Source of the DNA: JAIEPT01 sp038217425
GTDB taxonomy: Bacteria > Planctomycetota > Planctomycetia > Gemmatales > Gemmataceae
NCBI GenBank assembly: GCA_038217425.1
Contig: JBBQPM010000035.1
Location: 1 to 47,058 of the forward strand
DNA: 47,058 bases
Direction: 5' to 3'
Shown here in pieces: positions 23,307-32,108 of the stretch. Positions within the stretch are counted from its first letter, which is position 1. Every line of letters starts with the position of its first letter. The notes beneath the pieces are model-generated. The model made no database searches. It had not been told where the DNA came from and was given only the letters and a program-made list of their open reading frames with translations. The position numbers were made by a program, and so were the translations under genes.

Positions 23307-26300
23307 CTATACCGTCTCCGCCTCTTCACGCAAGAGCACTTGCAACGACCGATAAAGCCCCGTCGGCTCCCGCTCCGCGGCCTGCAGGCGAAAATAGGCG
23401 TTCTCGGCATCCACGACTTTCAGACGCCCCTTGCTCCCCTTCGCCAACCGTTCCATCTTCTTCGGATTCCGGTACGTCAGCACCAAATCGATCGGACTCG
23501 AATTGTCCTCGAGTCCCTTCCCCTCCAAATGGACCTGAAGCACGTGCCACTTGGTCGCCAGCAGCCGGACCTCCGCGAGCCGCATCAACCACACCGTCGG
23601 CTCGGGAAGCGCGCCGTAGCGGTCGCGCAATTCGACCTGGAAATCTTCGAGCCGATCGAGCGTCCGCACCCGCGCGAGTCGGCGGTAGACTTCGATCCGC
23701 TGCTTCTGCCCCGGCACGTAGTCCCGGGGCAAATACGCCTGCCAGGGGAGATCGACGTGGACCTCCAGATGCGTCTTGACCGGCATGTTCTTGAGCCGGC
23801 GAACCGCCTCTTCGAGCAACTGGCAATACAGCTCGTAGCCGACAGCCGCGATGTGCCCGCTTTGCTGGGTGCCGAGGATGTTGCCGGCGCCGCGGATTTC
23901 GAGGTCGCGCATGGCGATCTTGAAGCCGGCGCCGAGTTCGGAGAATTCCTCGATCGCCTTGAGCCGTTTCCCCGCGTTGTCGCTGAGCTGGCGCTGGCTA
24001 TCGAGCACGAGGTACGCATAGGCCCGATGTTTATATCGACCGACCCGACCGCGAAGTTGATGAAGATCGGCAAGACCGTAATTGTCCGCCTGATTGATAA
24101 AGATGGTGTTCGCGTTCGGAATATCCAGGCCGCTCTCGATGATCGTCGTCGCCAGCAGGATGTCGACCTCCTTCTGCACGAACTTCACCATGGCGCCTTC
24201 GAGTTCGTCGGGCGTCATCTGCCCATGGGCGACGGCGATGCGCGCCTGCGGCACGATCGCGCGGATCTTGTCGGCGATCTCGAGAATGTTGTAGACGCGA
24301 TTGTGTACGAAGTAGATCTGCCCCTCGCGGTTGAGTTCGCGGTTGATGGCGTTGCGGATCAGCGTCTCGTCCCAGCGGACGATGCGCGTCTCGATCGCAA
24401 GCCGACCCATGGGCGGCGTTTCCAGGTTGCTGATGTCGCGGATGCCCAGAAGCGAAAGATGCAGCGTGCGCGGGATCGGCGTCGCCGTCAGCGTCATCAC
24501 GTCGACGGTTTGCCGGAGCTTCTTGAGCTTGTCCTTGTGCTCGACGCCGAAGCGCTGTTCCTCGTCGATGACGACCAGGCCCAGGTTCTTGAATTCGACG
24601 TCCTTGGAGATCAGGCGATGCGTGCCGATGATAACGTCGACCTTCCCGGCCGCGAGTCGTTTGAGGATCTTCTTTTGTTCGCCGGCGCTGCGAAATCGGC
24701 TCACCGTCTCGACGGCAAACGGATACTCGGCCAGGCGCTGCGAAAACGTGCGGTAGTGCTGCTCGGCGAGGACGGTGGTGGGGACGAGGATGGCGACCTG
24801 TTTGCCGTTGTCGATGGTCTTGAAGGCGGCGCGGATGGCGAGTTCGGTTTTGCCGTAGCCGACGTCGCCGCAGATGAGGCGATCCATGGGCCGGGTGCGC
24901 TGCATGTCTTTTTTGATCTCGGCAAGCGAGGTGAGCTGGTCGGGCGTTTCTTGATAGGGGAACGCGGCCTCGAACTCTTTCTGCCAGTCGGAATCGGGGG
25001 GAAACGCCGTGCCGGGCTGGGCGGCGCGGAGCGCCTGGACTTCGATCATGTCGCTGGCGAGATCGATGACGGCGGCTTCGACGCGTTCCTTCTTCTTGGC
25101 CCAGCTCGCTCCGCCCAGCTTCGAGAGTTCGGGATCGGTCTTGCCGCCGCCCACGTACTTTTGCACGAGGTCGATCTTGGACGCGGGGACGTAGACAAGC
25201 GTCCCCCCCGCGAACTCGAGGATCAGGTGCTCTTCCTTGTGCTTCGCCTTTTCCAGGAGATGCATGCCGCGATAACGGGCGATGCCGTGGCTCAGATGGA
25301 CGACGAGGTCGTCTTCCTGGAGTTCGAGGAAGCTATCGATCGCCTTGGATTCGAGTCGGCGTCGCGGCAGAATTTGATGGGTGATTTCGCGGTGGAAGAG
25401 TTCGTGATCGCCGAGCACGACCATGCCGGTCACGTCGCCGATGGCCCCGGCGAAGACCAGGCGAAACCCGGCGTTGACTTTGCCGACGACCAGGCCGAGC
25501 CGGCCAGCCTGCGCAAGCTTGCCGGCGTTCAAGACTTCGCCGAGCCGATGCTTTTCCGCCTCGTTGTGGCAGGCGATCAGGACGTAGTCGCTGGCGGCGG
25601 CGGCGTCGAGTTCGTCCCGCACCTTCGTGAGATCGCCGCTGAAACGCTCCACCGACTCGACGCGCAGATGGCAGGTCGTCTCCATGCTCGCGGTCGGCAT
25701 GGCCGAGAGCCGAACGTTCGGAAAGCGGATGAGCTGTTGAAACACGCCCGGCACCGAGAAGAGACCGATGATGCTCGCGGCCCGTTCCAGGTACGACTTG
25801 CCTTGCTCCTCGAGTTCGGCAAGTTCGGCGAGCAACGTCCAGGAACCGGGCGGGAGGTAGTCGCACAGATGGCCGCGGAGGGCGTCGGCGCCGGCCAGAT
25901 CCTGGTTCTGCGCGGTGATCTCGACTGCCTTTAAATCGCCGAGCGAGCGCTGCGATTCGGGCGAGAACTGACGGATCGATTCGACCTCGTCTCCGACGAA
26001 CTCGAGACGGTAGGGCGCCTCGGCGTCAGGCGAATAGACGTCGAGAATGCCGCCGCGCCGGCTGAACTCGCCCGGCATCTCGACCGCGGTCATCGGCTGG
26101 AAATTTTGCTCGGTGAGCCAGAGTACGAGCTTCTCCATGGGGAGCGTTTGCTCGACTCGAATCAATCGCCTTTTGCGGGCAATTTGCTCGCGGTCGGGGA
26201 CGGGCTGCAGCAGCGCCTGAATCGTCGTCAGCAGAAATCGCGGCGGCTGATCGCGTTCGAGCTGGCGCAGGATGCGTAGTCGATTGCCGCCGATCTCGTC

Positions 26301-26612
26301 GAGCACGGTGTCGGCGGAGGGGAGCGTGTCCCAGGCGGGGAAGACGAGTGGGCGAACGCTGGTGAAGCTGACGAGATCCTCGGCCCAGGCGTCGAGATCG
26401 CGCGGATGGGCGAGGACGATGAGGAGGGTTTTCGAAGCGGCGAGACCTAATGTCGCGGCGGAGAGCGCCCCGGCGGAGTGCCAGGCGCCGTCGACGGTGC
26501 CGGCCTGACCTTGCTCCAGCGCGCGCAGCACCGCCGCGAATCCTTCGCTTTTCTCCAGCCACGACGGCAGATCCCTGAGGGACCCGGGAAAGAGGGCGGG
26601 GGGTGCGAGCAT
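23307..26612 (-). CDS. mfd: Transcription-repair coupling factor Mfd
   Basis: 1101 aa from ATG 26612. Mfd releases RNA polymerase stalled at DNA lesions and recruits UvrA. Order of parts: UvrB-like N-terminal domains (about 1-330; RRGGILDVYSPDAEAPYRLE), RNA-polymerase-interacting CarD-like domain (about 450-520; QEDDLVVHLSHGIARYRGM), RecG-like translocase with Walker A GDVGYGKT (582-589) and DEEQ box (683-686), helicase motifs TATPIPRTLHLS and 'QLRGRVGR', and the C-terminal TRCF domain (LPWQAYLPRDYVPGQKQRIE). All expected motifs are intact. No Shine-Dalgarno; a TACAAT hexamer ends 6 nt before the ATG, so the transcript could be leaderless. Confidence 0.97.
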   Translation of the reverse strand: MLAPPALFPGSLRDLPSWLEKSEGFAAVLRALEQGQAGTVDGAWHSAGALSAATLGLAASKTLLIVLAHPRDLDAWAEDLVSFTSVRPLVFPAWDTLPSADTVLDEIGGNRLRILRQLERDQPPRFLLTTIQALLQPVPDREQIARKRRLIRVEQTLPMEKLVLWLTEQNFQPMTAVEMPGEFSRRGGILDVYSPDAEAPYRLEFVGDEVESIRQFSPESQRSLGDLKAVEITAQNQDLAGADALRGHLCDYLPPGSWTLLAELAELEEQGKSYLERAASIIGLFSVPGVFQQLIRFPNVRLSAMPTASMETTCHLRVESVERFSGDLTKVRDELDAAAASDYVLIACHNEAEKHRLGEVLNAGKLAQAGRLGLVVGKVNAGFRLVFAGAIGDVTGMVVLGDHELFHREITHQILPRRRLESKAIDSFLELQEDDLVVHLSHGIARYRGMHLLEKAKHKEEHLILEFAGGTLVYVPASKIDLVQKYVGGGKTDPELSKLGGASWAKKKERVEAAVIDLASDMIEVQALRAAQPGTAFPPDSDWQKEFEAAFPYQETPDQLTSLAEIKKDMQRTRPMDRLICGDVGYGKTELAIRAAFKTIDNGKQVAILVPTTVLAEQHYRTFSQRLAEYPFAVETVSRFRSAGEQKKILKRLAAGKVDVIIGTHRLISKDVEFKNLGLVVIDEEQRFGVEHKDKLKKLRQTVDVMTLTATPIPRTLHLSLLGIRDISNLETPPMGRLAIETRIVRWDETLIRNAINRELNREGQIYFVHNRVYNILEIADKIRAIVPQARIAVAHGQMTPDELEGAMVKFVQKEVDILLATTIIESGLDIPNANTIFINQADNYGLADLHQLRGRVGRYKHRAYAYLVLDSQRQLSDNAGKRLKAIEEFSELGAGFKIAMRDLEIRGAGNILGTQQSGHIAAVGYELYCQLLEEAVRRLKNMPVKTHLEVHVDLPWQAYLPRDYVPGQKQRIEVYRRLARVRTLDRLEDFQVELRDRYGALPEPTVWLMRLAEVRLLATKWHVLQVHLEGKGLEDNSSPIDLVLTYRNPKKMERLAKGSKGRLKVVDAENAYFRLQAAEREPTGLYRSLQVLLREEAETV

Positions 26613-26618
26613 GTTACT

Positions 26619-26624
26619 ATTGTA
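26619..26624 (-). promoter_or_regulatory. Possible -10 box giving a leaderless mfd transcript
   Basis: TACAAT on the minus strand ends 6 nt before the mfd ATG. No convincing -35 box; the expected place lies in the family F palindrome. Confidence 0.35.
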
Positions 26625-26630
26625 GACACT

Positions 26631-26735
26631 AACCACAGAGACACAGAGGACACAGAGAAATGCAGGAGGCAGAAAAGACAGCAGGCAACGTTTCTTGTTT
26701 CCTCTCTCCTCTGTGTTCTCTGTGTCTCTGTGGTT
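26631..26735. repeat. Palindromic repeat family F, copy 2
   Basis: Arms of 27 nt (26631-26657 and 26709-26735) with one mismatch, core AACCACAGAGACACAGAGG, loop 51 nt. It fills the gap between the stop of the small secreted protein gene (26742) and the mfd start (26612). Same family as 20575-20673; the loops differ. Confidence 0.9.
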
Positions 26736-26741
26736 CGTTTT

Positions 26742-27248
26742 TCATTCCTTAATTCTCAGCGATTCGAAGACGCGCCGCGCCTGCACGCCCTCCACGAACG
26801 TCGCCTGTCCGCGGGCCATCACCTGCACCAGCTTGTCCTTCACCACGACCGCCCGAATCTTGACGCTTGGCTCGCGCGGATCCTTCGAAGTGCCGCGGAT
26901 TTCGTGGCCCGATGTTTTTCCTAAAGATAAACTCTTGCTCTCGACGACGTCGACTTTTAGGTTCTTGAAGTTGGCTTCGAGATAGTTTTTGAGATCCGCG
27001 GCCTCCCCCGGTTTGAACGGCGACGGCGCCACGTTCACCATGAACGAACCTTCCGGCCCGACCACCGCGCCCCACGTCAGCATCCTCTTACCGAACAGCA
27101 TCGTCTCCAGCAGCTTCGGCTTGCCCGGCAACTCGATCTCGAAGATCCCGTCGGGCCCGGCGAGTTTCTCCAGCTTGGGCGCGGGCTGACCCCATACCAG
27201 CGAACAGCACGCAAAGAGGGCGAGGCCCAGGAGCCAACGGCTTTTCAT
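26742..27248 (-). CDS. Small secreted hypothetical protein
   Basis: 168 aa from ATG 27248, which opens a signal peptide (MKSRWLLGLALFACCSLVWG). The mature part has alternating strands and helices: FEIELPGKPKLLETML, SFMVNVAPSPFKPGEAADLK, 'GTSKDPREPSVKIRAVVVKD', and ends RRVFESLRIKE. This layout, with a closing 'FxSxR' helix, resembles PsbP/DUF1795-like periplasmic proteins, but I cannot name the family. It is 8 nt downstream of the lipoprotein gene at 27257-27853, which shares the same architecture, so the two probably form an operon and may be ancient paralogues. Confidence 0.7.
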   Translation of the reverse strand: MKSRWLLGLALFACCSLVWGQPAPKLEKLAGPDGIFEIELPGKPKLLETMLFGKRMLTWGAVVGPEGSFMVNVAPSPFKPGEAADLKNYLEANFKNLKVDVVESKSLSLGKTSGHEIRGTSKDPREPSVKIRAVVVKDKLVQVMARGQATFVEGVQARRVFESLRIKE

Positions 27249-27256
27249 GGCGCGTC

Positions 27257-27853
27257 TCACTTGAAGGTGCGGAACGAACTCAGGAACTTCTTGACGTCCT
27301 CGTTGTCGGCCAGCGACTTTTCGCCCAACACCTGCATCTGAAACCCGCGATCTCCCACGAAGACATACTGATAGACGCACTTGGAAGTCTTCTTCGTAAC
27401 CTCATCCTCAAGAAGGCCTTCCAACACCACCGCAAGGTCGTCCCCGTGCTTCCACGACTGCTTGGGTTCGGTCGTCGCCTTGAATCCCTTCTCAGCGAAA
27501 GCGGCGACGAAGTTCTTCGCATTCGTGAGATCCACTTCCTCATCCCGAGGCAGCGGATCCTTGTAGCGATATTCCTGTATGGAATAGTGGACGTCATTGT
27601 GCTCCGTCCAGACGTAGTTCCCTTCCGGGCCCTCGATTTCTTCCTTGGGCTCGGCCGGCAACCAGACCTTGAAGCGCGATTTCGTCGAGGTGAAGTTCGG
27701 CTCCACGACGGACTTTTGCGGCGGCTTGATCTCGACCTGCGGCGCCTCTTGTTTCGGCTCTGGCTGCTTCGGATCGGCCTGCTTCGGCTCTTCCTTGGCC
27801 TGACAACCGACGATCGTGAACGCGACCAGCGCGAATATCCGTAGTCGTGACAT
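27257..27853 (-). CDS. Lipoprotein with Pro/Lys/Glu-rich linker
   Basis: 198 aa from ATG 27853 (AGG-rich region upstream). The signal MSRLRIFALVAFTIVGC places the lipidated cysteine at residue 17. A repeat-like linker follows (KQADPKQPEPKQEAPQ), then a globular domain: SRFKVWLPAEPKEEIEG, 'NDVHYSIQEYRYKDPL', 'CVYQYVFVGDRGFQMQVLGE', ending KKFLSSFRTFK. It resembles the downstream protein in its closing strand-helix. Probably a periplasm-facing lipoprotein; function unknown. First gene of the minus-strand run that continues through mfd, the PPIase gene and prfB. Confidence 0.72.
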   Translation of the reverse strand: MSRLRIFALVAFTIVGCQAKEEPKQADPKQPEPKQEAPQVEIKPPQKSVVEPNFTSTKSRFKVWLPAEPKEEIEGPEGNYVWTEHNDVHYSIQEYRYKDPLPRDEEVDLTNAKNFVAAFAEKGFKATTEPKQSWKHGDDLAVVLEGLLEDEVTKKTSKCVYQYVFVGDRGFQMQVLGEKSLADNEDVKKFLSSFRTFK

Positions 27854-27956
27854 GACGGACCTGTCCTGATAAGTATGCGGAAATCCGTGAACGCTCGAGG
27901 TCTGTTTTATAAGAATCGTTTGACGGAACGACATCATTTTCAATCACCCGGGTAAG

Positions 27957-28023
27957 GGTCGGGTGGGGCGGACGCTTCGTCTGCCGCAAAACTTTCAGGC
28001 AGACAAAGTGTCTGCCCTACCGG
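27957..28023. repeat. Palindromic repeat family G, imperfect
   Basis: GGTAGGGCAGACACTTTGTC-type arms: left 27957-27985 and right 27998-28023 pair with several mismatches; the right arm itself contains GGCAGACA / TGTCTGCC. It lies between the divergent lipoprotein and alpha/beta hydrolase genes. The rest of the 300-nt gap holds the hydrolase promoter. Confidence 0.6.
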
Positions 28024-28089
28024 CCTAAAAAATTTCTTCCCTGGAAACGAGTGATTATTCATTTTCCCGGCCGCGACGCCGGTCGGCGT

Positions 28090-28118
28090 TTGAACTTTCC
28101 GCGCCGCTGCGTTACACT
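28090..28118 (+). promoter_or_regulatory. Sigma70-type promoter for the alpha/beta hydrolase gene
   Basis: TTGAAC (28090-28095), 17-nt spacer, TACACT (28113-28118); start codon 36 nt beyond. Confidence 0.6.
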
Positions 28119-28154
28119 GTCCCCTACCTCCACCAACCTTTGCGAGAACCCGAC

Positions 28155-30242
28155 ATGCCTCGCCTCATTTTGGCCCTCCTGGCTTTGCTCCTGGCACATC
28201 CCCTCCACGCCGAAGTTCTCGGGATCGATATCTACGAACGCAAACCCTTCGCCCAGGGCAAAGCGTTCGGCGACGTCGGGCCCTACGAACAAATCCGCGG
28301 CGTCGTGCGTTTCGGCGTCGATCCCAAACTCGCCGCCAACAAGGGCATCATCGACCTCGAACTCGCGACGCCCAATGCCAAGGGACTCGTCGAATGCGAA
28401 GGCGATCTCTTCATCCTCGTCCCCCAGGATCTCCGCAAAGGCAACGGCGCCATCCTCTACGACGTCAATAACCGCGGCAAACGACTCGCCCACAACTTCT
28501 TCAACTCCCCCATCTCCGGCAGCGGCGAACCCGTCGACGACGAAGCCGGCAACGGCTTCCTCATGCGCAAAGGGTACACGATCGTCTGGTCCGGCTGGCT
28601 CGGCGAACTCCTCCCCGGCGAAAATCGGCTGCTCCTCAAAGTCCCACGCGTCGACGTGAAAGGCCCCGTCCGCTTCGAGTTCAGCACCAACAAGGCCGAG
28701 AAGTCGCTCCCGCTCGCTCGCCGAGAGGGGCACGGCAGCTATCCCCCCACGAAGGACGGCGAAGCCAAGGCCGTCCTTACGTTCCGAGCCCGCGAACAGG
28801 ATCCGGGCAAAGTCATCCCGCGCGACAAATGGAAGCTGAACCGCATCGACCTCCCCAAGGTCGACAAGGGCGTGCAGGGGACATTGCAGCAGATCCGCGT
28901 CGAAGCGCTTGAAGGCGAGTTCCAGCCCGGCATGCTCTATGAAGTCATCTACGAAGCCGAAGGTTCGCTCGTGCAAGGGCTCGGGCTCGCCTCCGTCCGC
29001 GATCTGATTTCCTTCCTGCGCTACGACCTCGGTTCCAAGAATCCCCTCCAACGCGCCGACGGCAAGATCCCCTTCACGCGCACGCACGCCTTCGGCATCT
29101 CGCAGTCGGGACGCTTCCTACGCCATCTCCTGTGGCAGGGCTTCAATCTCGACGAGAAGGGACGCATCGTCTTCGACGGTCTGATCCCCCACGTCGCCGG
29201 CGGCGGGCTCGGGTTCTTCAACCACCGCTTCGCCCAGCCGACCCGGCATAACGGTCAGCACGAAGACCACCTCTACCCGTGCGACGTATTCCCTTTCACG
29301 TACGGCGATTCCAAAGACTCCTTCACCGGCCGAGAGGGGAGCATCCTCAAGGTCTACGAGAAAAGCCGATGCCTGCCGAAGATCATGCACACGCAGAGCG
29401 CCGCGGAATATTGGCACCGCAGCGGCTCGCTGGTGCATACCGATCCGCTCGGGCAGCAAGACGCACGCATCCCCGACAACGTGCGCATCTACGCGTTCGG
29501 CGGCACGCAGCACGGTCCCGCGTCGGAACCGCTCAAGGTCTCGTTCGGCCAAAACCTGCCCAATCCGGGCGACTTTCGTCCCCTCATGCGGGCGTTGCTG
29601 GAAGCCCTCGACGACTGGGTGCGCGAGGGGAAGACGCCGCCCCCCAGCGTCTATCCCAAGATCGCCGGCGGCGGCAATCCGGGCTTCTCGTCGATGGCGG
29701 CGCGGACGCTGGTTCCTCTCGAGGAGATCCAGCGCCGGTTCCCGGCCATTCCGACGATCGACTTTCCGAAGGTAATGCAGACGCCGCCGTTCGCGTTTTA
29801 CGGCAAGGATTACTGGACCGACTTCCGCGTCACGGTTGAACCGCCGCAGCACAAGCCGGGCGAGGACTACGTCGCGCTGGCGCCGGCGGTCGACGAGGAC
29901 GGCAACGATCTGGGCTGTCTGCTCGTCCCCGAAGTGCGCGTGCCGCTGGCGACCTACACCGGCTGGAATCTGCGCGCCAAGGAGTTCGGCGCCGAGGGGA
30001 TGCTCGCGAATCTGATGGGTTCGTACATTCCGTTCGCGCGGACGCCGGACCAACGGATGAAGTTCAAGGATCCGCGCAAGTCGATCGCGGAGCGTTACGG
30101 GACGTTCGCGGAGTACCGCATCGCATTTTTCCGCGAATGCCAAAAGCTGGTCGACGGGCGTTACCTGCTCGAGGAGGATCTGAGCCGGCTGATCGAGAGC
30201 CGGGCGCGGCATCGCGACTTGTTTCCCAAGGGCCAGGAATAA
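28155..30242 (+). CDS. Exported alpha/beta-hydrolase-domain protein (Abhydrolase_10-like)
   Basis: 695 aa. ATG 28155 opens a signal peptide (MPRLILALLALLLAHPLHA); the five-residue longer frame is less likely. The N-terminal third is beta-rich (FGDVGPYEQIRGVVRFGVDP, DVNNRGKRLAHNFFN). The hydrolase part carries the nucleophile elbow GISQSGR (314-320, S318), the loop FDGLIPHVAGGG, and a probable catalytic His in FGGTQHGPAS. The C-terminal section EFGAEGMLANLMGSYIPFAR is conserved in this large family, which has been described only as 'alpha/beta hydrolase domain-containing protein'. Periplasmic esterase or amidase is likely, but the substrate is unknown. It converges on the FIST gene 15 nt downstream. 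Confidence 0.88.
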   Translation: MPRLILALLALLLAHPLHAEVLGIDIYERKPFAQGKAFGDVGPYEQIRGVVRFGVDPKLAANKGIIDLELATPNAKGLVECEGDLFILVPQDLRKGNGAILYDVNNRGKRLAHNFFNSPISGSGEPVDDEAGNGFLMRKGYTIVWSGWLGELLPGENRLLLKVPRVDVKGPVRFEFSTNKAEKSLPLARREGHGSYPPTKDGEAKAVLTFRAREQDPGKVIPRDKWKLNRIDLPKVDKGVQGTLQQIRVEALEGEFQPGMLYEVIYEAEGSLVQGLGLASVRDLISFLRYDLGSKNPLQRADGKIPFTRTHAFGISQSGRFLRHLLWQGFNLDEKGRIVFDGLIPHVAGGGLGFFNHRFAQPTRHNGQHEDHLYPCDVFPFTYGDSKDSFTGREGSILKVYEKSRCLPKIMHTQSAAEYWHRSGSLVHTDPLGQQDARIPDNVRIYAFGGTQHGPASEPLKVSFGQNLPNPGDFRPLMRALLEALDDWVREGKTPPPSVYPKIAGGGNPGFSSMAARTLVPLEEIQRRFPAIPTIDFPKVMQTPPFAFYGKDYWTDFRVTVEPPQHKPGEDYVALAPAVDEDGNDLGCLLVPEVRVPLATYTGWNLRAKEFGAEGMLANLMGSYIPFARTPDQRMKFKDPRKSIAERYGTFAEYRIAFFRECQKLVDGRYLLEEDLSRLIESRARHRDLFPKGQE

Positions 30243-30257
30243 GGTGAGCGGCAATGC

Positions 30258-31427
30258 TCATTCCTCGAACAACACCAAACTCGCCGTGAACCCGTGGATG
30301 AAGTTCTGCCCGCCGACGGGGCCGATTTCTCCCTGGGCGAAAAACCCGACGAGCGGGATCGGGCCCAACTCCCGCTGCACCAGCCCCGCATCATGGTCGG
30401 GCGTCGAGAAAAGGCGCGACCCTCGGCCGTTGCAGCTAAACAGCCAACCCCCGGCGGCTGGATGTTTCGCGTTCTTGCGGTCCATTTCCAGCAAAATCCG
30501 TAAGTCCTCGTCGGCGGTCGCTTCATCGCGGACGTGGAACTGGATCGTCTGTCCCATGCGGACGCGGTCGGAGATGGCGACGGCGTTGGCGTTGCGATCG
30601 ACGCCCAGGACGTTGCGGATCAGGAAGTCGCCGCGCTGGAACGTCTCCTGGTATTCGTTGATGACCCGCCCCACATGAACGCCGTGCTGCGTGAGTTCGC
30701 GATCCCTCGGCGGGAGTTCGTTGACGAGCGAGATGAGCTGCGTGAGCGCGGGTTTGCCCCCCAGTTCCAGCAGCACGTCGCGATGGACCTTGGTGACGAC
30801 GAACGGTTTGCCGATGGGCCGACACCCCTGCGAGACGACGCAGCGCGGCATCGGGATGCCTTCGACGAGCAGACAGACGGCGCCCGACTCGTGAACCTGA
30901 TCGCCCAGAAGGAGGCGCGTTTCACCCGGTCCGTTCGTGCCGCTGGCCATGCCGCCGACGATTTTGAGCCCGGGGAACTGGTCGTTCATCTGCTGCAAAA
31001 AGTCATCGCAGGGGAAGGTGAACGGATCGCCTAGCGTGAGAATGAAGGCGTCTGCGGGAACCGCTTCCGTCAGGCGGTCGGGGAAGCCGAGCAGGCTGAA
31101 GCCCTCGGAGGTTTGCTCGACGGTGAGATGGAACGGCGTGAGCGTGGGCGGCGATTTCCAGCGGCCCAGCCAGACGGTGAGCGCGGGTTCGTTCTCGATT
31201 TCGCGTTCCTGGGCGACGATGGTTTCGCCTTGCGTCCCCAGAAGGGCGCGCGGCTCAAGCGTCTGCAGTCGTTGGCCAATTGAGCTCGCCTCGTGGGCGT
31301 GGTGCGGCGACAGGAAGACCAGGGCCAGGTCGATGGGGCCGGTCCAATCGCGTTCGATCCGCTCGAGCACCTGATCGAGAGCGGCCGAGGTGCTGGCGAG
31401 GGTCGAAGCGGCGGCGTAAAAAGGCAT
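30258..31427 (-). CDS. FIST domain protein (FIST_N and FIST_C)
   Basis: 389 aa. ATG 31427 has AGGAGG 6 nt upstream. The N-terminal FIST domain (about 1-200) has LALVFLSPHHAHEASSIGQR, GLKIVGGMASGTNGPGETRL and GAVCLLVEG; the C-terminal FIST_C domain has CRPIGKPFVVTKVHRDVLLE, FLIRNVLGVDRNANAVAIS and the closing GFFAQGEIGPVGGQNFIHGF. FIST proteins are predicted sensory, small-ligand (amino-acid) binding domains, usually near signalling proteins, but this one stands alone with no attached output domain. It is soluble. It is divergent, with only 38 nt, from the amino-acid-kinase-fold gene, so the two may share a control region. Confidence 0.9.
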   Translation of the reverse strand: MPFYAAASTLASTSAALDQVLERIERDWTGPIDLALVFLSPHHAHEASSIGQRLQTLEPRALLGTQGETIVAQEREIENEPALTVWLGRWKSPPTLTPFHLTVEQTSEGFSLLGFPDRLTEAVPADAFILTLGDPFTFPCDDFLQQMNDQFPGLKIVGGMASGTNGPGETRLLLGDQVHESGAVCLLVEGIPMPRCVVSQGCRPIGKPFVVTKVHRDVLLELGGKPALTQLISLVNELPPRDRELTQHGVHVGRVINEYQETFQRGDFLIRNVLGVDRNANAVAISDRVRMGQTIQFHVRDEATADEDLRILLEMDRKNAKHPAAGGWLFSCNGRGSRLFSTPDHDAGLVQRELGPIPLVGFFAQGEIGPVGGQNFIHGFTASLVLFEE

Positions 31428-31465
31428 CGGACACCTCCTGGCTATGTTCCGAAGGGACACATTCG

Positions 31466-32011
31466 TTGTATGCCGACGACCCCCCGTGCGTAACCCTGAA
31501 AGTCGGCGGCAGCCTCTACGACCTCCCCGACCTGGGACAGCGCCTACGAACGTTTATCGAGGGGTTGGACGCAGGGCGCGTGCTGCTCTTCCCCGGGGGC
31601 GGCGCCGCTGCCGACGTCATCCGCCGACTCGACGCCGACCACCGGCTCGGCGAAGAAACCGCGCATCGGCTCGCCCTGCGGACGCTCAGCGTCAACGCCC
31701 ATTTCCTGCACGCCGTGTTGCCCGATTTCGAGGTCGTCGAGACATTGCCAGGCGTTCCTCGCCTGGCGATCGCGGACCCGTTCGCGCTCCTGGACGGCGA
31801 CGACGCCTTGCCTCGGCGTTGGGACGTGACCAGTGACAGCCTCTCGGTGCAATGCTCCCGCCTGGCCGGGGCGCGTGAATTGATCGTGCTCAAATCGGTC
31901 CCGTTTCAGGGCTCAACCGAGGAGGCCGTGGCCCAGGGGATCGTCGACCCGTATTTCACGGAAGCGCTGCGACGTTTCCCGATCGACGTGCGCTTCGCGT
32001 GCCTGCGTTGA
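31466..32011 (+). CDS. Amino-acid-kinase-fold protein, possibly of the MfnE-like group
   Basis: 181 aa if TTG 31466 is the start (AAGGGA about 9 nt upstream); no in-frame ATG lies near the conserved N-terminus. VTLKVGGSLYDLPDLGQRLR is the first phosphate-binding loop of the amino-acid kinase fold, LLFPGGGAAADVIRRLD the second, and WDVTSDSLSVQCSRLAGARE the late substrate/ATP motif. The protein is shorter than glutamate or aspartate kinases and close in length to the kinase encoded near tetrahydromethanopterin genes in methylotrophs (MfnE-like), which planctomycetes can carry. No other such genes are seen here, so this reading is tentative. A family H hairpin begins at the stop codon. Confidence 0.72.
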   Translation: MYADDPPCVTLKVGGSLYDLPDLGQRLRTFIEGLDAGRVLLFPGGGAAADVIRRLDADHRLGEETAHRLALRTLSVNAHFLHAVLPDFEVVETLPGVPRLAIADPFALLDGDDALPRRWDVTSDSLSVQCSRLAGARELIVLKSVPFQGSTEEAVAQGIVDPYFTEALRRFPIDVRFACLR

Positions 32012-32070
32012 CGTGGGGCACGTTTGTAACGTGCCGCCGCAGAACGGGCACGTTACAAACGTGCCCCACG
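32012..32070. repeat. Palindromic repeat family H, short single copy
   Basis: Perfect 24-nt arms (32012-32035 and 32047-32070), core GGGGCACGTTTGTAACGTGC, loop 11 nt. It starts directly after the stop of the kinase-fold gene. The same arms with longer loops occur three times at 42355-42888. Confidence 0.92.
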
Positions 32071-32096
32071 ACTGACCGCATCCACGAAGGCCGTTG

Positions 32097-32102
32097 TACA
32101 CT
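32097..32102 (+). promoter_or_regulatory. Possible -10 box for the SBF-like transporter gene (leaderless)
   Basis: TACACT ends 6 nt before the ATG; CTGACC at 32072 could be a -35 with a 19-nt spacer. There is no Shine-Dalgarno. Confidence 0.4.
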
Positions 32103-32108
32103 AAACGA

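Noticed and set aside
23340..25934. 864-codon open frame on the plus strand opposite mfd
   Set aside because: It is antisense to a complete mfd with all motifs. High GC keeps the opposite frame open. The translated sequence has no domain.
27957..28023. Intrinsic terminator of the lipoprotein gene
   Set aside because: It is upstream of that gene (divergent promoter region) and lacks a T-run in either usable direction.
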